The notes under the pieces are model-generated. The model did not search any database. It worked only from the letters and a program-made list of their open reading frames with translations, and was not told where the DNA came from. Shown here piece after piece: positions 45,571 to 57,367 of a DNA stretch of 64,000 nt. How positions within the stretch are numbered: the stretch's first letter is position 1; the number at the start of each line of letters is the position of its first letter. Location of the stretch: contig JAPTHN010000007.1 of NCBI GenBank assembly GCA_026936325.1, positions 17,792,337 to 17,856,336 on the forward strand, in the 5' to 3' direction. The stretch is from Platynereis dumerilii. Taxonomy: Eukaryota > Annelida > Polychaeta > Phyllodocida > Nereididae. The position numbers and the translations under genes were made by a program.

Positions 45571-47033
45571 GTTACCATGGCAACCAAGTTATAAATAAAT
45601 GCTTAGATAATGAAATCTAGTAATTTCCATATCTCTGTGTCTTTTTATCCGATAGACAAAATTTTAGTGTCGATATATATGTTATCAAACATGCCCGTGT
45701 CATTGGTGCTATTGGGGTTAAGGTCAAAGGTCAACTTCATTTGCATATGGAATGTTTTTTCATAAAACGTACCCATTAAAAGAAGATGGTTTGTCATATT
45801 TTATGTTTCACTTACTCAGACTTGGATATTATTGTGAAATCCAAACACAAATTTATTTCAGCATCCATCCACAAAAAGATGAGACCTAAATTGCGATATT
45901 GGATTCAGTTACAATGCGAAAAATTTCCATAGAAACAGGAAAGTTTATCTACCTTGCAATTTCTCTGTCATAGAAAAATTGACACTCATCTTTCATACAC
46001 CACGTATACATCACTTTAGTCTGTTTTTATATATACACAAATGTAACTTTCCTCTGTAAGAATGTACAAATATGTTGCAGAACTTGCATTTTTTCAAAAT
46101 TTACGTACTGCCATCTGTTATGTTGCCATGGAAACAGTTTTAATACAAAACAGAATTACAAAATATGGTCTTCCCTGCATGTACATGCTCCTGATGGTAA
46201 GCAGCCAGAAAAGATAGATTCGGAAGCAGAATTTTGTGATTTTTTCAGAAATGGCTTTTTTAGTGTTCTATCTGAATGCTATATTTGTCAAAAATGGTTT
46301 CCATGGCAACCAAGTTATAAATAAATGTTCAGTTCATGAAATCTAGTGATTTCCATATCTCAGTGTCTTTTTATCCTATAGAATAAATTTAAGTGTCCAT
46401 ATATATGTTATCAAACATGCCTGTGTCATTGGTACCACTGGGGTTAAGATCAAAGGTCAACTTCATTTGCATATGGAATGTTTTTTCATTAAATTTACCA
46501 TTTAAAACATGAAAGTTTGTTATATTTTGTGTTTCACCAAGCCAGATTTTGAAATCATAGTGAAATCCAAGCACCAATTTATTTCAGTTAGCATCCAAAA
46601 CAAAAGAAGATACCCAAATCATGCAAATGGCAATGCTTGATAACACGAAAAATTGCCATAGAAACAGGAAAGTTCATCTACCTTGAGATTTCTGGGTCAT
46701 TGCAAAATGGACACCCTTCTTTCATGGACTACATTAACATCACTTTAGTTAATTTTTATACAAACACAAATGTAACTTTTCTTTGTAAGAATGTACCAAC
46801 ATATCTTGTAGAACTTGCTTTGTTTTTAATTTACGAAATGCTAGCTATTCTGTTGCCATGGAAACAGTTTTAATATGATACAGAATTACAAAATATGTTA
46901 TTCCCAGCATGTATATTTTGACCTTGGGGGTAAGCAGATGGAAAAGATTGATTTGAAGCAGAATTGATCAGAAATTGCATTTTTATTGGTCTGTCTGAAT
47001 GATAAATTGGTCAAAAATGGTTTCCATGGCAAC
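45571..47033 (+). promoter_or_regulatory. Five RFX X-box palindromes in the left arm
   Basis: Sequences fitting GTTNCCATGGNAAC occur at 45571-45584, 46122-46135, 46297-46310, 46852-46865 and 47020-47033. This is the palindromic X-box bound by RFX factors (regulators of ciliary and neuronal genes). Two types alternate, one in a GTCAAAAATGG context and one in a CTGTTGCC context, one of each per unit. Confidence 0.7.
45721..46472 (+). promoter_or_regulatory. DR1 nuclear-receptor and octamer sites, left arm
   Basis: A perfect DR1 (AGGTCAAAGGTCA) lies at 45721-45733 with the octamer ATTTGCAT at 45739-45746. The next unit has AGATCAAAGGTCA at 46447-46459 and ATTTGCAT at 46465-46472. DR1 is the classical site for HNF4/RXR/COUP-type receptors and the octamer for POU factors. 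The fixed spacing is part of the repeat unit. Confidence 0.6.
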
Positions 47034-48544
47034 CAAAATAAAAACAGGTACTTAGTTCAATGCAATCTAGTAATTTCCATATTCCAGTGTCTTTTCGTCC
47101 AATAGCCAAGATTTTTGTGTCGATATATTAAATGTTATCAAGCTTACCCCTTTGCCGTGGGTTACATGAAGGATGAAGGCCTATTGAAGGGGTCCTGAGT
47201 TTGTAGGACAAAGTTTGTCCTGCCCATAAAATATATTACTCAGGCCTGGTTTCACCTAGATGGGAGGCTGGATTTGCCTGATCCAGTCAATCGGCTTGTC
47301 ATGTTTCCATTAGAGCATGTCCTATTTGACCATGGCTGATGGGTCAACCAAGGAAGGTTTTGACAATGTGTGTACATGCTGACATGTTTCTCACTATGAT
47401 TGCTGCTGGGTGATCAAGCTTTCTTAAAGAGTATTTTATTTGCCATGTTTTCCTGGGACTAGGGTACTGGGCAGAACCGTAATATAGTTTCCTGTCGCTG
47501 GGCTCCATGGTGGGTGGGGAGCTTGGAGGACGAATTAGAAAAAAGCATTTTATTTGCAAAACTCACAAGAATCTCAAGGGAAATGGCAGCAGTCATCATC
47601 AGATGACTACATCAACCTGGCCAGCTCAATGGCAACAAGGCAATCAGAATAATTTATCCAGATCAATATTTTGTTATAAAACCAACAAGAAATCTTCCTT
47701 CTAAGAACAACAAGCTAATACTCGATATGATAAAGAAACCTGAAGAAATGAGCTAACAACAAGATGGAACCATCCTTGTCAAGACAAGGAATGTCCAAAA
47801 AAAAAGAAAAGTTCTTTAGCTAAAAAATACTGCAGAAACCAGTGTATCTGTTGAGCCTCAACACTCACCAAACATGGGAACAGTGAACAACCCTGATATC
47901 TTATCCTAGATGCTTCTATAAATGTCAGCATTTCAGACACATAGTAAATGGTGTTCGTGACAAGATGACTAGACGTTAGTGGGCGCTGCGGCTCCCAGGA
48001 CCACACAAAATCAGGAGAACAGCCATGCTTGGCCCCTCCTATTATGTAAATTATTATGATGCTCATCAATCATATGGAAGAACTTGTAAGCAATGAATCA
48101 AGGAAAAATAAATTCTGACGCTGCAGGCAGCTTCAGCCGTATCCTTCCCAGAGTCAAGAAGACGCGGGGACCAGAACTCTGACATTGACAGTACTGTTTT
48201 GCTGTGGCAGGATGCCTATGACCTCAGCCTCATGTAACATCAAAAAGAAGGATCAAACTGGAACAACACAACATCAACAGATCCCATTGTCACAAGAAGG
48301 CTCAGAAAATGACAGTAGGAGATCCCAAAACCCTCCAGATACCCTCTGCAGACACTCTCCACAGCAGCCTGTTAATTACCATAACCTTGAAGATCAGGTA
48401 TCATAAGATTATACCAGTTTTATGTGGGGAGGGTTAGGGAAGTTCTCCTTCCACTGACATGATAGTTCATATCCTACCAACTCACCTGGCTCCCATCTGC
48501 AATTCTCCGTGTCAAAATATGTACATGGCTATATAGTTGTAAAT

Positions 48545-48795
48545 GCAGCCATATAAGCCACTTCTGAGGGCTCATGAGGGTTTATTGACAAGATGGGAGT
48601 CATCGACATGTTGCATGTGAAGGATCTTTAACTTGCCCAGTACAGATAGATCTGCCAATTTAACATCCAAATGACATACATCTGAGATTTTGGTGGTGAA
48701 GGTCTACTGAATATATTTAGATTTTCCTCACATTGTTCGAACCCATCAGATCAGACCTGGACCATGACCACTAAGCCACTGCAAAGGAGCTAAAA
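48545..48795 (-). mobile_element. tRNA-derived SINE, copy 1
   Basis: On the minus strand the head has a pol III A box (TGGCTTAGTGG, 48768-48778) and a B box (GGGTTCGAACA, 48734-48744) with tRNA-like spacing. The body matches the second copy at 61376-61660 over many short blocks, such as CTGAGATTTT, ATGAGGGTTTATTGA and AGGGATCTTT-like words. It is diverged, non-coding and inserted in the loop of the foldback-like element. Confidence 0.7.
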
Positions 48796-49141
48796 AGGCA
48801 TAAATCTGTAAATTATTTTTCTACTTTTCTATTGTTTAATACTGAAAGAACATAAATAAAAGAGATTTGCTTTACTACAGATATCTATAGACCAAAATAT
48901 TAAAGTGTGAGATGAGTTGCAAGTTATTTTGTATGCCATGCCATGCATGAGTTACAAACAGATAAAAATATTTTTGCCAAAATTGTAATTGCCATGCATA
49001 ACTAGAATATCCTCATGACAGCCTGTTACATTGTTACAATAATGCCCATATCAGTGTAAGCTCCTGGTTGCACATCTTTTGTGACACTTATATTCAGTTT
49101 TTATGCAACTGGTTCATGCCTTTTTTTATGCAACTGGGTGA

Positions 49142-49381
49142 AAATATCTGTTATGGGTTGCCAGGCAGCCCAAGTGCCAGTCAGCACCTCCCAGCCAGCT
49201 GATACGAAAATTGTTCAGCTGGCCGTCTCAACTGCTTTCTCGTTACCCGCCATACCCGGTTGTATATTTCATCAGTTGACAAATGCCAAAAATTGACTCC
49301 CAGTTGACAACTTTGCCAGCTGGAAAAATCTCAGCTGACAGTCTGCCAACCAGCCGGGTGCCTGCTTCATAACAGATATTT
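49142..49381. mobile_element. Possible hairpin MITE with 14-bp terminal repeats
   Basis: AAATATCTGTTATG at 49142-49155 is exactly complementary to 49368-49381, with weaker inner complementarity (TTGCCAGGC against AAGCAGGC). The 240-bp interior is rich in CAGCTGG words. No clear target duplication is seen. Confidence 0.4.
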
Positions 49382-49880
49382 GCCATAACAGATCATGGGG
49401 TGCCCCTGTCCGTACAGGTTAAGGGCCTATGATAGAGGCTACTTTAGATTAATTCGACATCATTTGAACAAAATTAGTCTATGGGGTTGATCAGTATGGT
49501 CTCATCAGAAAATTTTGCTAATTCATTAGCCCCTGTGACAGTACCCATGTTTTCTCTGGAATTATTGTGTTCTTTTCCTGGTTATGTAATTGAAAGGCCT
49601 GACGAAAAGTACAGAGAAAGTTGAGACCCTAATACACCTCCATGCCAAGTTGGGTAGTGATAACAACAAACAGTTATCTTTAAATTGCCTATGAAATATG
49701 ATGCTAAACACTAACAAGAGTCCTACTTCGGCTAGGACCCTCAATAGTTTCACAGCACAGTGAGGACAGTACCTACTGGAGTGCGAGACCTCCAGGCCTG
49801 AAGACATTGGAGTCCTCAGTACATGTGTATGTGGTAAATTCCCAGACTGATAAACTTATGTTGCAATTAGTCATGTTTCT

Positions 49881-51308
49881 GTTGCCATGGCAACCAATTT
49901 TGACCAAGTTTGAGCAAAAAAAAACAATTCACAAAATTTTGTTTCAGAATCAACCTAACTAGCATCTTATTACCAGTGTTACCACCCAGATTAAATATTA
50001 CGCTGAGAAGAACATATTTGGTGAATCTGTAATTTAGCAAAACTGTTTCCATGGCAACAGAATAGATGACATTATGTAATCTTAAATAAAAGACAAGTTC
50101 TTCATAATATACATTCTTATGAAGATATGTCACATTTTAATATGTTTAAGAACTGAAGTTAAGTATATGTGGTGCACTAAGGCTGCAATGAATCTCAAGG
50201 CAAATCAACTGTCCTGTTTTTATGGCAATGTCTTGCATGATAACAAAATTGAGCATCACAGTTTTGGTTCTTTCTTCTTGTAGATGGATGCTGAAATAAA
50301 TTAGTGCTTGGATTTCACTATGATTTCCAAGTCTGGCTTGGTGAAACACAAAATGTGACATGCTTTCATGTTTTAAATGGTAAATTTCATGAAAAAACAT
50401 TCCATATGCAAATGAAGTTGACCTTTGACCTTAACCCCAGTGGTACCAATGACACGGGCATGTTTGATAACATTTATATGGACACTTAAATTTATTCTAT
50501 AGGATAAATAGACACTGAGATATGGAAATTACTAGATTTCATAAAATAAACATTTATTTATAATTTGGTTGCCATGAAAACCATATTTGACCTATATAGC
50601 ATTCAGACAGAACACTAAAATGCTATTTCTGAAAAATTCAGAAAAATCTGCATTAGAATCAATCTTTTCTGGCTGCTTATCACCAAGATCAAATACACAT
50701 GCCTGGAAGAACATATTTTGTGATTCTGTTTCGCATTAAAACTGTTTCCATGGTAACATCATAGATAGCATTATGTAAATTTAAAAAAAAAGCAAGTTCT
50801 ACGACATATTGGAACATTCTTACAAAGGAAAGTTACATTTGTGTATGTATAAAATCGAACTAAAGTGATGTATACATGGTGCGTGAAAGATGAGTGTCAA
50901 TTTTTCAATAACCGAGAAATTGCAAGGTAGATCAACTTTCCTGTTTCTATGGAAATGTTTCGCATAATTACTAAATCAAATATCACAATTTGGGTCTCAT
51001 ATTTTTGTGGATGGATGCTGAAATAAAGTTGTGTTTGGATTTCACAATAATATCCAAGTCTGAGTAAGTGAAACATAAAATATAACAAACCACCTTCTTC
51101 TAATGGGTACATTTTATGAAAAAATATTCCATATGCAAATGAAATTGACCTTTGACCTTAGCCCCAATAGCACCAATGACACGGGCATGTTTGATAAAAT
51201 ATATATTGACACTAAAATTGTGTCTATCGGATAAAAAGACTCAGAGATATGGAAATTACTAGATTTCATTATCTTAGCATTTTTTTATATTTTGGTTGCC
51301 ATGGTAAC
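49881..51308 (-). promoter_or_regulatory. Five RFX X-box palindromes in the right arm
   Basis: Mirror sites lie at 49881-49894, 50045-50058, 50568-50581 (one mismatch, GTTGCCATGAAAAC), 50744-50757 and 51295-51308. Order and spacing match the left arm in inverted form. Confidence 0.7.
50406..51158 (-). promoter_or_regulatory. DR1 nuclear-receptor and octamer sites, right arm
   Basis: Inverted counterparts: ATGCAAAT at 50406-50413 with TGACCTTTGACCT at 50419-50431, and ATGCAAAT at 51133-51140 with TGACCTTTGACCT at 51146-51158. Both DR1 copies are perfect. Confidence 0.6.
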
Positions 51309-51444
51309 CATTTTTGACCAAGATAGCCCCCAGATAGAACAATAAAAATACCATTCTGAAAAATTCAGAAAATTCTGCTTTGGAATGAATGTAATCCAGC
51401 CGGTTACCGCTCGGGTCCATTTTTGGGCCTCAGCAACCGGACTA

Positions 51445-52000
51445 TATTGTCAGCCCACTGGCCTTGCATACATTGCAAGTGTCTCAGGGAAAGAGGATTA
51501 AAGGATAGCTCATAATGCACCCTCCTGAACTGGGTCAACAATTTATTCAGCAGTTCAAACTAAAAGGGCCATTAGCAGATCCTGTACCACTCCCCTCACA
51601 CCCACCCACGGTTTCAGTGACAACTGGTAAATCGAAAGGTAAACAACTACCATCCTCAATGCAATACTGTCTTTTTGAAATTCTGAATGATTTTGTGTGG
51701 AAAAAAAAAGAAGAAAAATGCAACACAACTCATGATACATAATATATTTCCATCCATAGATCGCCAGTCTTCCACATGATTAAAAAGTCTATCAAATATT
51801 AAATTAATGATATTTTATTCTGAATATAGGTCTAAAAGAGAAATCGAGTCATTTACAAACCTAAACTGTGCTGACCTGACCAAGTTCAAATGCTAATGAC
51901 GGCCATTGTCTATGAATCTGCCTCCTCATAAACCTCGTAGAGCTGACGGACTGACATACAGATAGGACCCTTGGCCTCCTGTGGCACATGTGGAGCGCTC
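51445..52000. other. Non-coding stretch, no gene recognised
   Basis: Nothing of note apart from the approach to the promoter-like motifs at 52005. Confidence 0.45.
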
Positions 52001-52004
52001 CCTG

Positions 52005-52048
52005 CTTCCGGTTCCTCTTAGTGACCGGAAGTGGGCAAAGATGGCGCC
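52005..52048 (+). promoter_or_regulatory. Promoter-like ETS plus YY1 cluster
   Basis: Inverted ETS sites CTTCCGG (52005-52011) and ACCGGAAGTG (52024-52033) are followed 3 bp later by AAAGATGGCGCC (52037-52048), a near-consensus YY1 site. ETS followed by a downstream YY1/ATGGCG is typical of TATA-less animal promoters, and the orientation predicts a plus-strand start near 52040. The frame from that ATG (MAPYVSVRG) is only about 22 residues. Confidence 0.45.
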
Positions 52049-54472
52049 ATATGTCTCAGTCAGGGGACATTATTCAGGGGGTTTTTTCTTCATTAAGGCG
52101 CCCCCTTAGGGTGACCTCCCAGGCAAGGTCATCAAAATTTTATGTCAAACGAGAATGACGGAAGCCAGGAGTTCCTCCGAGGGGAGGGTCCACTACAACC
52201 TGCGATGCCTTGACCATGCACCGATCTGACCATCATGGTTGCTTGTGCCATGGCTTGACCAGTGACTGCCCAGAGGCCAAAGTACAATGGCCGTGGCCTC
52301 TCTTCTTTGACAGGACAGGTCTACACACAAAGGCAGTGAGAACATTTTTCAAAGAGTCATTATTTTATCTGCTCGCAATGAGTCACAGGTTTTATATACT
52401 CATATGAAAGTTCAATGCGAAGAATTTACAATAGGCCTATGATCAAACATGAAATATAATATTTTGTATTTCAGACACCTGTTTATAAAAACTATCAGGT
52501 GCCGATTTATAGTTTGACTTAAAGTAGGTGAAAGTGACAAAACTTTGCCATGATATCGTGGTGACACTATTGCAAACTAAACTGTCTACATGCAGAGTGA
52601 TTCTGAGTGAGAATATACCGTCATGCCGAGACATCTAGAACACAGACGGTGCTAGGATGGTGCTAAGCGGTCTACATGTCTGCGGTGACGGGGCCAGGAC
52701 AGGATGTCACTTGTTCAGGCCCTACGAAAGGTGACGTAGCGAGAAAACGACCGGTGGAGCGGAATTGGAGCTCAATCGATCGTAGAAGAGCACCCTGCGA
52801 TGGCAAGGTGATGGGCAGAGACAGGCTGCATCTTATCAATGCCTCGGCGGTAATTGGACAGGAGGCTTGCCACTTCATCCAACTGGGTCTGGCAGTGCTA
52901 GACCTACATGGCAGAGAACTTTAGACACTAGCATTTCAATGTTGGTGTTAGAAACTGTATGTAACCTATGTAAAATATAAATTGGGAAAAATATGAAATA
53001 TAGTTATACCGATTTGAAACATGTTTGATGTCAAAGATTCTCAGCCTATTGGCCTAATTGGCATTTTAAGTTTAATATAGAAACAGAAATATTTTAACAC
53101 AATACAACAGTAGGTATACAGGTGCTGAAAGAAAATCGTCCCTAACCAATATACTTGTATGTGTGAAGTAATATTATATATAGTCCTCCGCCAAGATTAT
53201 CAGCTGTTTTAGTGTCTTGATTCATAGAATGTTAGCTTGTGACATCGACTCAGCTGAGCCCAGCACCAACACGGCAGCATAGTGTGAGCAATGTGTGATC
53301 GTTGGAGCAAGCTGCCGCCTAATGGGAAGAGATTGGAGGCCACAAATTAATATCCAAACCAGGTTAACAAATCACGCCTGGCCGCCTTGGACAAACGGAT
53401 GAATTGAGTTGCATCTAATCAAGGTGAACCGGGCAGAGCTGAGCAGAGCTGGGCAGACTGGCGGTGGGGGATCGATGCTAGGTTGTGGCCAGAGTCCCCC
53501 GAGATCACCGCCTTGTTTGTGGTCGCATGTGGCAAAATAAAGGCCAAATAAAGGGCGGCTGAAGGGCGCAATGAAGGCAATTGCGGCCACAGAGCAGGGC
53601 CTTGAGGTAATCCGCCATAAAAAGGCCACGGCTCATTTTCACGAGGCCTCATTCTACAAGATTGTATAGATGGTGTTCAGTTATAGGATCTTTTGTATCT
53701 GACACAGGTTTTCTTGTTTAGCTTGAAAACTAAAGGCATGTAAAAGTTGGCATTTTAAAAGCATGCAACACAAAAGGTTAAACTTTAGTTTTTGTAAAAC
53801 CTATATATCAATTCAGTGTTTATCACATTTTGATATCATGCCTGCATGCACACAAAGGTAGACTTGATATATGTGTTTTACACTATCACTGCCTATCAGT
53901 GACATTTAGGCCTAATCATCTCAATATAGTATGGTTTAACGCTCAACAGGACTACCTTGAGTACCTTCACAGTACATGAATGAAGGTTTGATTCAAGGAA
54001 GAGGCCGATGCAAAGATTGTGCCTATAAATATATTTTGGCATAGCTTACATTTGATTTGGGTGGCATGTTTGGGGCTGGGATCAGCAAGCCCACTTTGCT
54101 GGGAATAAACATTGAAGTGACATTTCCTGACAGGAAATAGGAGAAGCCAGGCGGCCAGCACAGGGGAGGAGCAAGAGGGAGGGGGTCCCTCTTATTGCAA
54201 GGCTGGCCATGAGCTATGACGGACCTTTTCTAGCTCTGCAGCTTCGTTAAAATTTCATCACAACATTTCCCTGCCGCCCGACAACAAAGGGGACTAATCG
54301 GTGATTACGGCAACTGGCTGAGGGGCAAATGACCTTGGAGACCGAGCCGGGGCAAGATCAGCTTGCAAAGGGTCGTCGGTGCCCCTGGGGAGAATACCAG
54401 AGTATCCCACAATCCCTCGCGCCAAAGGATGACTGCCTCGACATCCGCTAGGTGTTGTAATGTGACGTCACC
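52049..54472. other. Non-coding; possible conserved blocks
   Basis: 52670-52920 is CpG-rich with an 82-residue unrecognised plus-strand frame. 53280-53640 has a conserved-element look, with AATAAAGG, CCATAAA and TGTGGTC words that could be Hox/Cdx and Runx sites. Otherwise nothing. Confidence 0.3.
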
Positions 54473-54551
54473 CACTCAACACCACGTGACGACAGCAAAT
54501 AGACTGTCCACTTGTGTTTGCGTCACTGGCTGCCATCTTTGCTTCGTCAGA
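54473..54551 (-). promoter_or_regulatory. Promoter-like CRE, E-box and YY1 cluster
   Basis: A perfect CRE TGACGTCA at 54473-54480, CACGTGAC at 54483-54490, GCGTCA at 54530-54535 and, on the minus strand, CAAAGATGGC (54542-54551), a YY1-like site. Orientation of the last suggests a minus-strand start. No first exon is recognised to the left. Confidence 0.42.
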
Positions 54552-55809
54552 GAATCGAGGGGTGAATTTCACACTTGTCTGCTTCTGTCTCATGCCATCA
54601 TGGGCTGTACTTTGAAGCACTGAACTAAGTGATTTGCCTCCTCATGATTCAGAATAACATCTGTAGCCTAAGCACAACAACTGCACAAGGAATTCACTGC
54701 CAATAACCAGGTTAATGGGTGATGATAACCACTAGGCCTATCGGAGGCCTTGGTCTACTCTAAAGTTTTGTTGGAAAGAAATTCTTCTGTTGGGACCTTT
54801 ATGTGGTTAAATTGCAATAATATGTTCTAAAATGCAGATATGTGGTGCTCATCAGATTAAAAAGTTTAACACCTTCGAGTTTACAAGGTTAGCTTGCATG
54901 CCTATGTATCTGTGGGTCTTTAGACTACAATACTTAACAGGCTTACATCCATTGACGATAAAACCAACCTACAAAGTTTGCATGTGTGGCAGGTAGACCG
55001 GAGTTTTACAGACCAACTAAACAGCAAAGATTGCAAAAATAGTCAAATTATCTTGCCGCAACTGTAGGTCTCGCTGCATCACCAACAGAATAGGAGAGAT
55101 CATCCAAGGCGTTGAGAAAGCATAAAGAACTTCTGGCCTAGTATAATTGAACAGAACCTGTGTAGTGAAATAAGCCCTGGCCTATTCTTGTTGGGAAAAT
55201 AGCTGAACAGATGATTGTGCTAATGGACTATGTTGGTCAGTGGCGGACTTGCTGTTGTTGTTTGGCTGCAGATGATGAATGGGGGCAACAGGCGGCCATG
55301 TTTTGGCGGTAAACATCATCTGGTTGTGTTGGAAGGTCACCTGAAAGCAAGTTAGGTACACAGGGTCTCGCAGGGCACTCCAGGCCAATAAAAAGGGCAC
55401 AGAGAGAAATGAGCCATCAATCCAGGCCTCCTAAGGACGGAAGTAGCTTTGATGGAAGGACCTGTCCAATTTGCTCCTCCCCCTTCGGTCCGCAAGGGCC
55501 TCTGATGACCATCGTCGGTAGCAATTTCCCCCGGCACAAGGTCCTCCCCAGGAACGAACATCAATCTCCTCGTCCTCTCCCATCCCAAGGCATCCCAGTT
55601 GCATCAAATCCTGTTCTAGCGACAAGCAGTCATGTCTATATAGCATCAGGCTAGCATCTGTTCATACAATTTGACGTAATCATTGACTGTCGTAGTCCTA
55701 TGTCTATGACGTTATTGTGGGCCAAATCAACACTCGTGAGCGGTCAAAACTGGCCCTTTATCTTTATTTCTGTCTATCTGTCTATCTGTCTATCTATATC
55801 TATCTGGGC

Positions 55810-55842
<33 letters not shown>

Positions 55843-57367
55843 GGAAGATTTCACAATCTAAAGTGCTGTCGCAAGGAAGGGTTCCAGTTCACAAAACCAA
55901 ATGCCATGGCATTATACTCTTTTCAATTATTTATCTCGCCTTACCAGTCTGTTTGAACTGCACACACCCAGAAGGTTATTCCCAATTGATTTTCAGTCTC
56001 ATGTTTTGGCTTCTTTGTTGATGTTTGTTTCTTTTTCTTTCTTCAGATTTCTTTGCCTGCCGCGACCTCAATAACCCACAGCCCGATATATGGGGAGACA
56101 CAATGCATTTATATGGATGCCCATGCTTCCAAGTTTGACAAATATTGTCAATAACTGTCAGAAAAGAATCGATCTGATTGAAGAAGACCTCAGGATTGTC
56201 ACGCACAAAGCAGAACAGGGTCATGCGAGGGAGAAAGTCTTTTCATGGGGGGCACAGGGTCAGGGGCAAAAAAACCAATGTGGTTGGTAAGGTCTTTAAA
56301 AATGCACGCTCGATCAGTCTAATGGTCAGGCAGGGCCCATTATGGGACATATCCAGTGTGGCCATGTCAGAGAAGTCAGGAATAGACCTATAGAAGACCT
56401 GGAGGGCAGCTAGATGGGCTGGGAGGGCCTGGGAGGGCAGGAGAAGGGCAAGACCTTTCGGTCAGTTGTCCGAGGGCCCCCCACAGCGAGGGCCACCAGG
56501 GAGTCCACCGGGGAGCAAGTGTGTCACCCTTTGTATTGACGGGTCCCAGCTGAGATGCTGTCTTTCTTTTGATGCTCCATTCCCTGCATCTGCAACATCA
56601 ACAGAATCAGCAGCAGCAGCAGAATCAGAATCAGCAGCAGTAGAATTGACCTCATCTTGATCAATCCTTCGCTATCTTGCAAGACACGGCCCAAATACCA
56701 TCACGTTGACCGGTCGATGAGGTCCAATGTGTTTGCAGGGCTGGCCACAGTCTGGGTGATTCCCTTACTGAGATGACATCCTGATCTTATCATGGACTGC
56801 GATGAACCTCTCCAGAAAACACATCCATGGACCTTCGACAAACCCTCAATACTGGCTGTAGACTGGACAGCAGTCACAGGACTGAAGTTTAACCCTACTA
56901 GGAACCAACAACAACACCTTGCACACTGTTTTCCACCACTATCCCCAACAGAAGGAACCCCATCCTGGACCACCACCCAATGGCAACGTTGTTGTCATCC
57001 TCTGCCACGATCCCATCACCCAACATCATCCAGTCTAATTGCTGACTTTCCATTGACGATGATCGATCGCTGCTCCCAGTCAATAGTCACACAACACACT
57101 CTCAGCAGTGATTGTCCACAGCACACTCGCGGCCTATATTCTGACCACATCCACACTACACTTTGCACCTCGCTCAACCTATTATTAAGACCAAAATGAC
57201 TGATTTTTATCACTTCTCATAAACCAACTAAACACTGCAACTATACAAGAAATCGACAAAAACATAGGCCTATGAAACTGTTTTACTCAAAAGATGTAAA
57301 CATTATTATTTTACTCAAATGTTTCTTTTATAACTCAGTTAACCTCTTGCAAGATAAAAACATACAC
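54552..57367. other. Non-coding stretch, no gene recognised
   Basis: 56400-56470 is GGGCCTGGGAGGGC-rich. A 135-residue plus-strand frame at 56792-57199 is His/Thr/Ser-rich and unrecognised. 56600-56645 has (AGCAGC)-type repeats. Confidence 0.4.
55768..55842. repeat. (TCTA)n / (TCTG)n microsatellite
   Basis: Tandem TCTG and TCTA tetranucleotides, interrupted once by TGGGCCTA. Confidence 0.95.

Larger units (their letters stand above)
45436..47145 (+). repeat. Left arm: tandem ~727-bp units
   Basis: Unit boundaries are near 45500, 46225 and 46955, each starting GCAGAATTTTCTGAATTTTTCAGAA or a diverged form. The third unit stops at about 47145. Short frames of about 60 residues (for example 46389-46577 on the minus strand, with HMQMKLTFDLNPSGTNDTGM) are open in corresponding units of both arms but show no known domain. 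Confidence 0.88.
47146..49864. other. Loop of the foldback-like element
   Basis: Unique sequence without a recognised transposase. It contains a SINE (48545-48795) and a hairpin element (49142-49381). A 96-residue minus-strand frame at 47779-48069 holds a GTGAGT donor-like site at about 47866-47871, but no domain is recognised. Confidence 0.45.
45436..51442. mobile_element. Foldback-like element with long inverted arms (6.0 kb)
   Basis: The two ends are inverted copies starting GTCCGGTTGCTGAGGCCC, flanked by TA on both sides (45434-45435 and 51443-51444), so a TA target duplication is likely. The arms (left 45436-47145, right 49865-51442) are each made of tandem units of about 727 bp: two full and one truncated. 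The outermost units of opposite arms are about 95 percent alike by eye. A 2.7-kb loop lies between. I find no transposase, so it would be non-autonomous. The architecture recalls foldback elements, such as the Tu elements known from sea urchins, though the repeat unit here is far longer. The superfamily is not assigned. Confidence 0.8.
49865..51442 (-). repeat. Right arm: inverted tandem ~700-727-bp units
   Basis: Mirror image of the left arm, with unit starts near 51386, 50665 and 49945 reading leftwards. The outer unit matches the outer left unit with few differences; the inner units are more diverged. The frame at 50304-50489 encodes nearly the same peptide as the left-arm frame at 46389-46577. 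Confidence 0.88.

Noticed and set aside
46389-50489. Pair of matching ~60-residue frames in opposite arms of the foldback-like element
   Set aside because: Their similarity follows from the inverted repeat itself; no domain or codon-level evidence of selection can be judged by eye.
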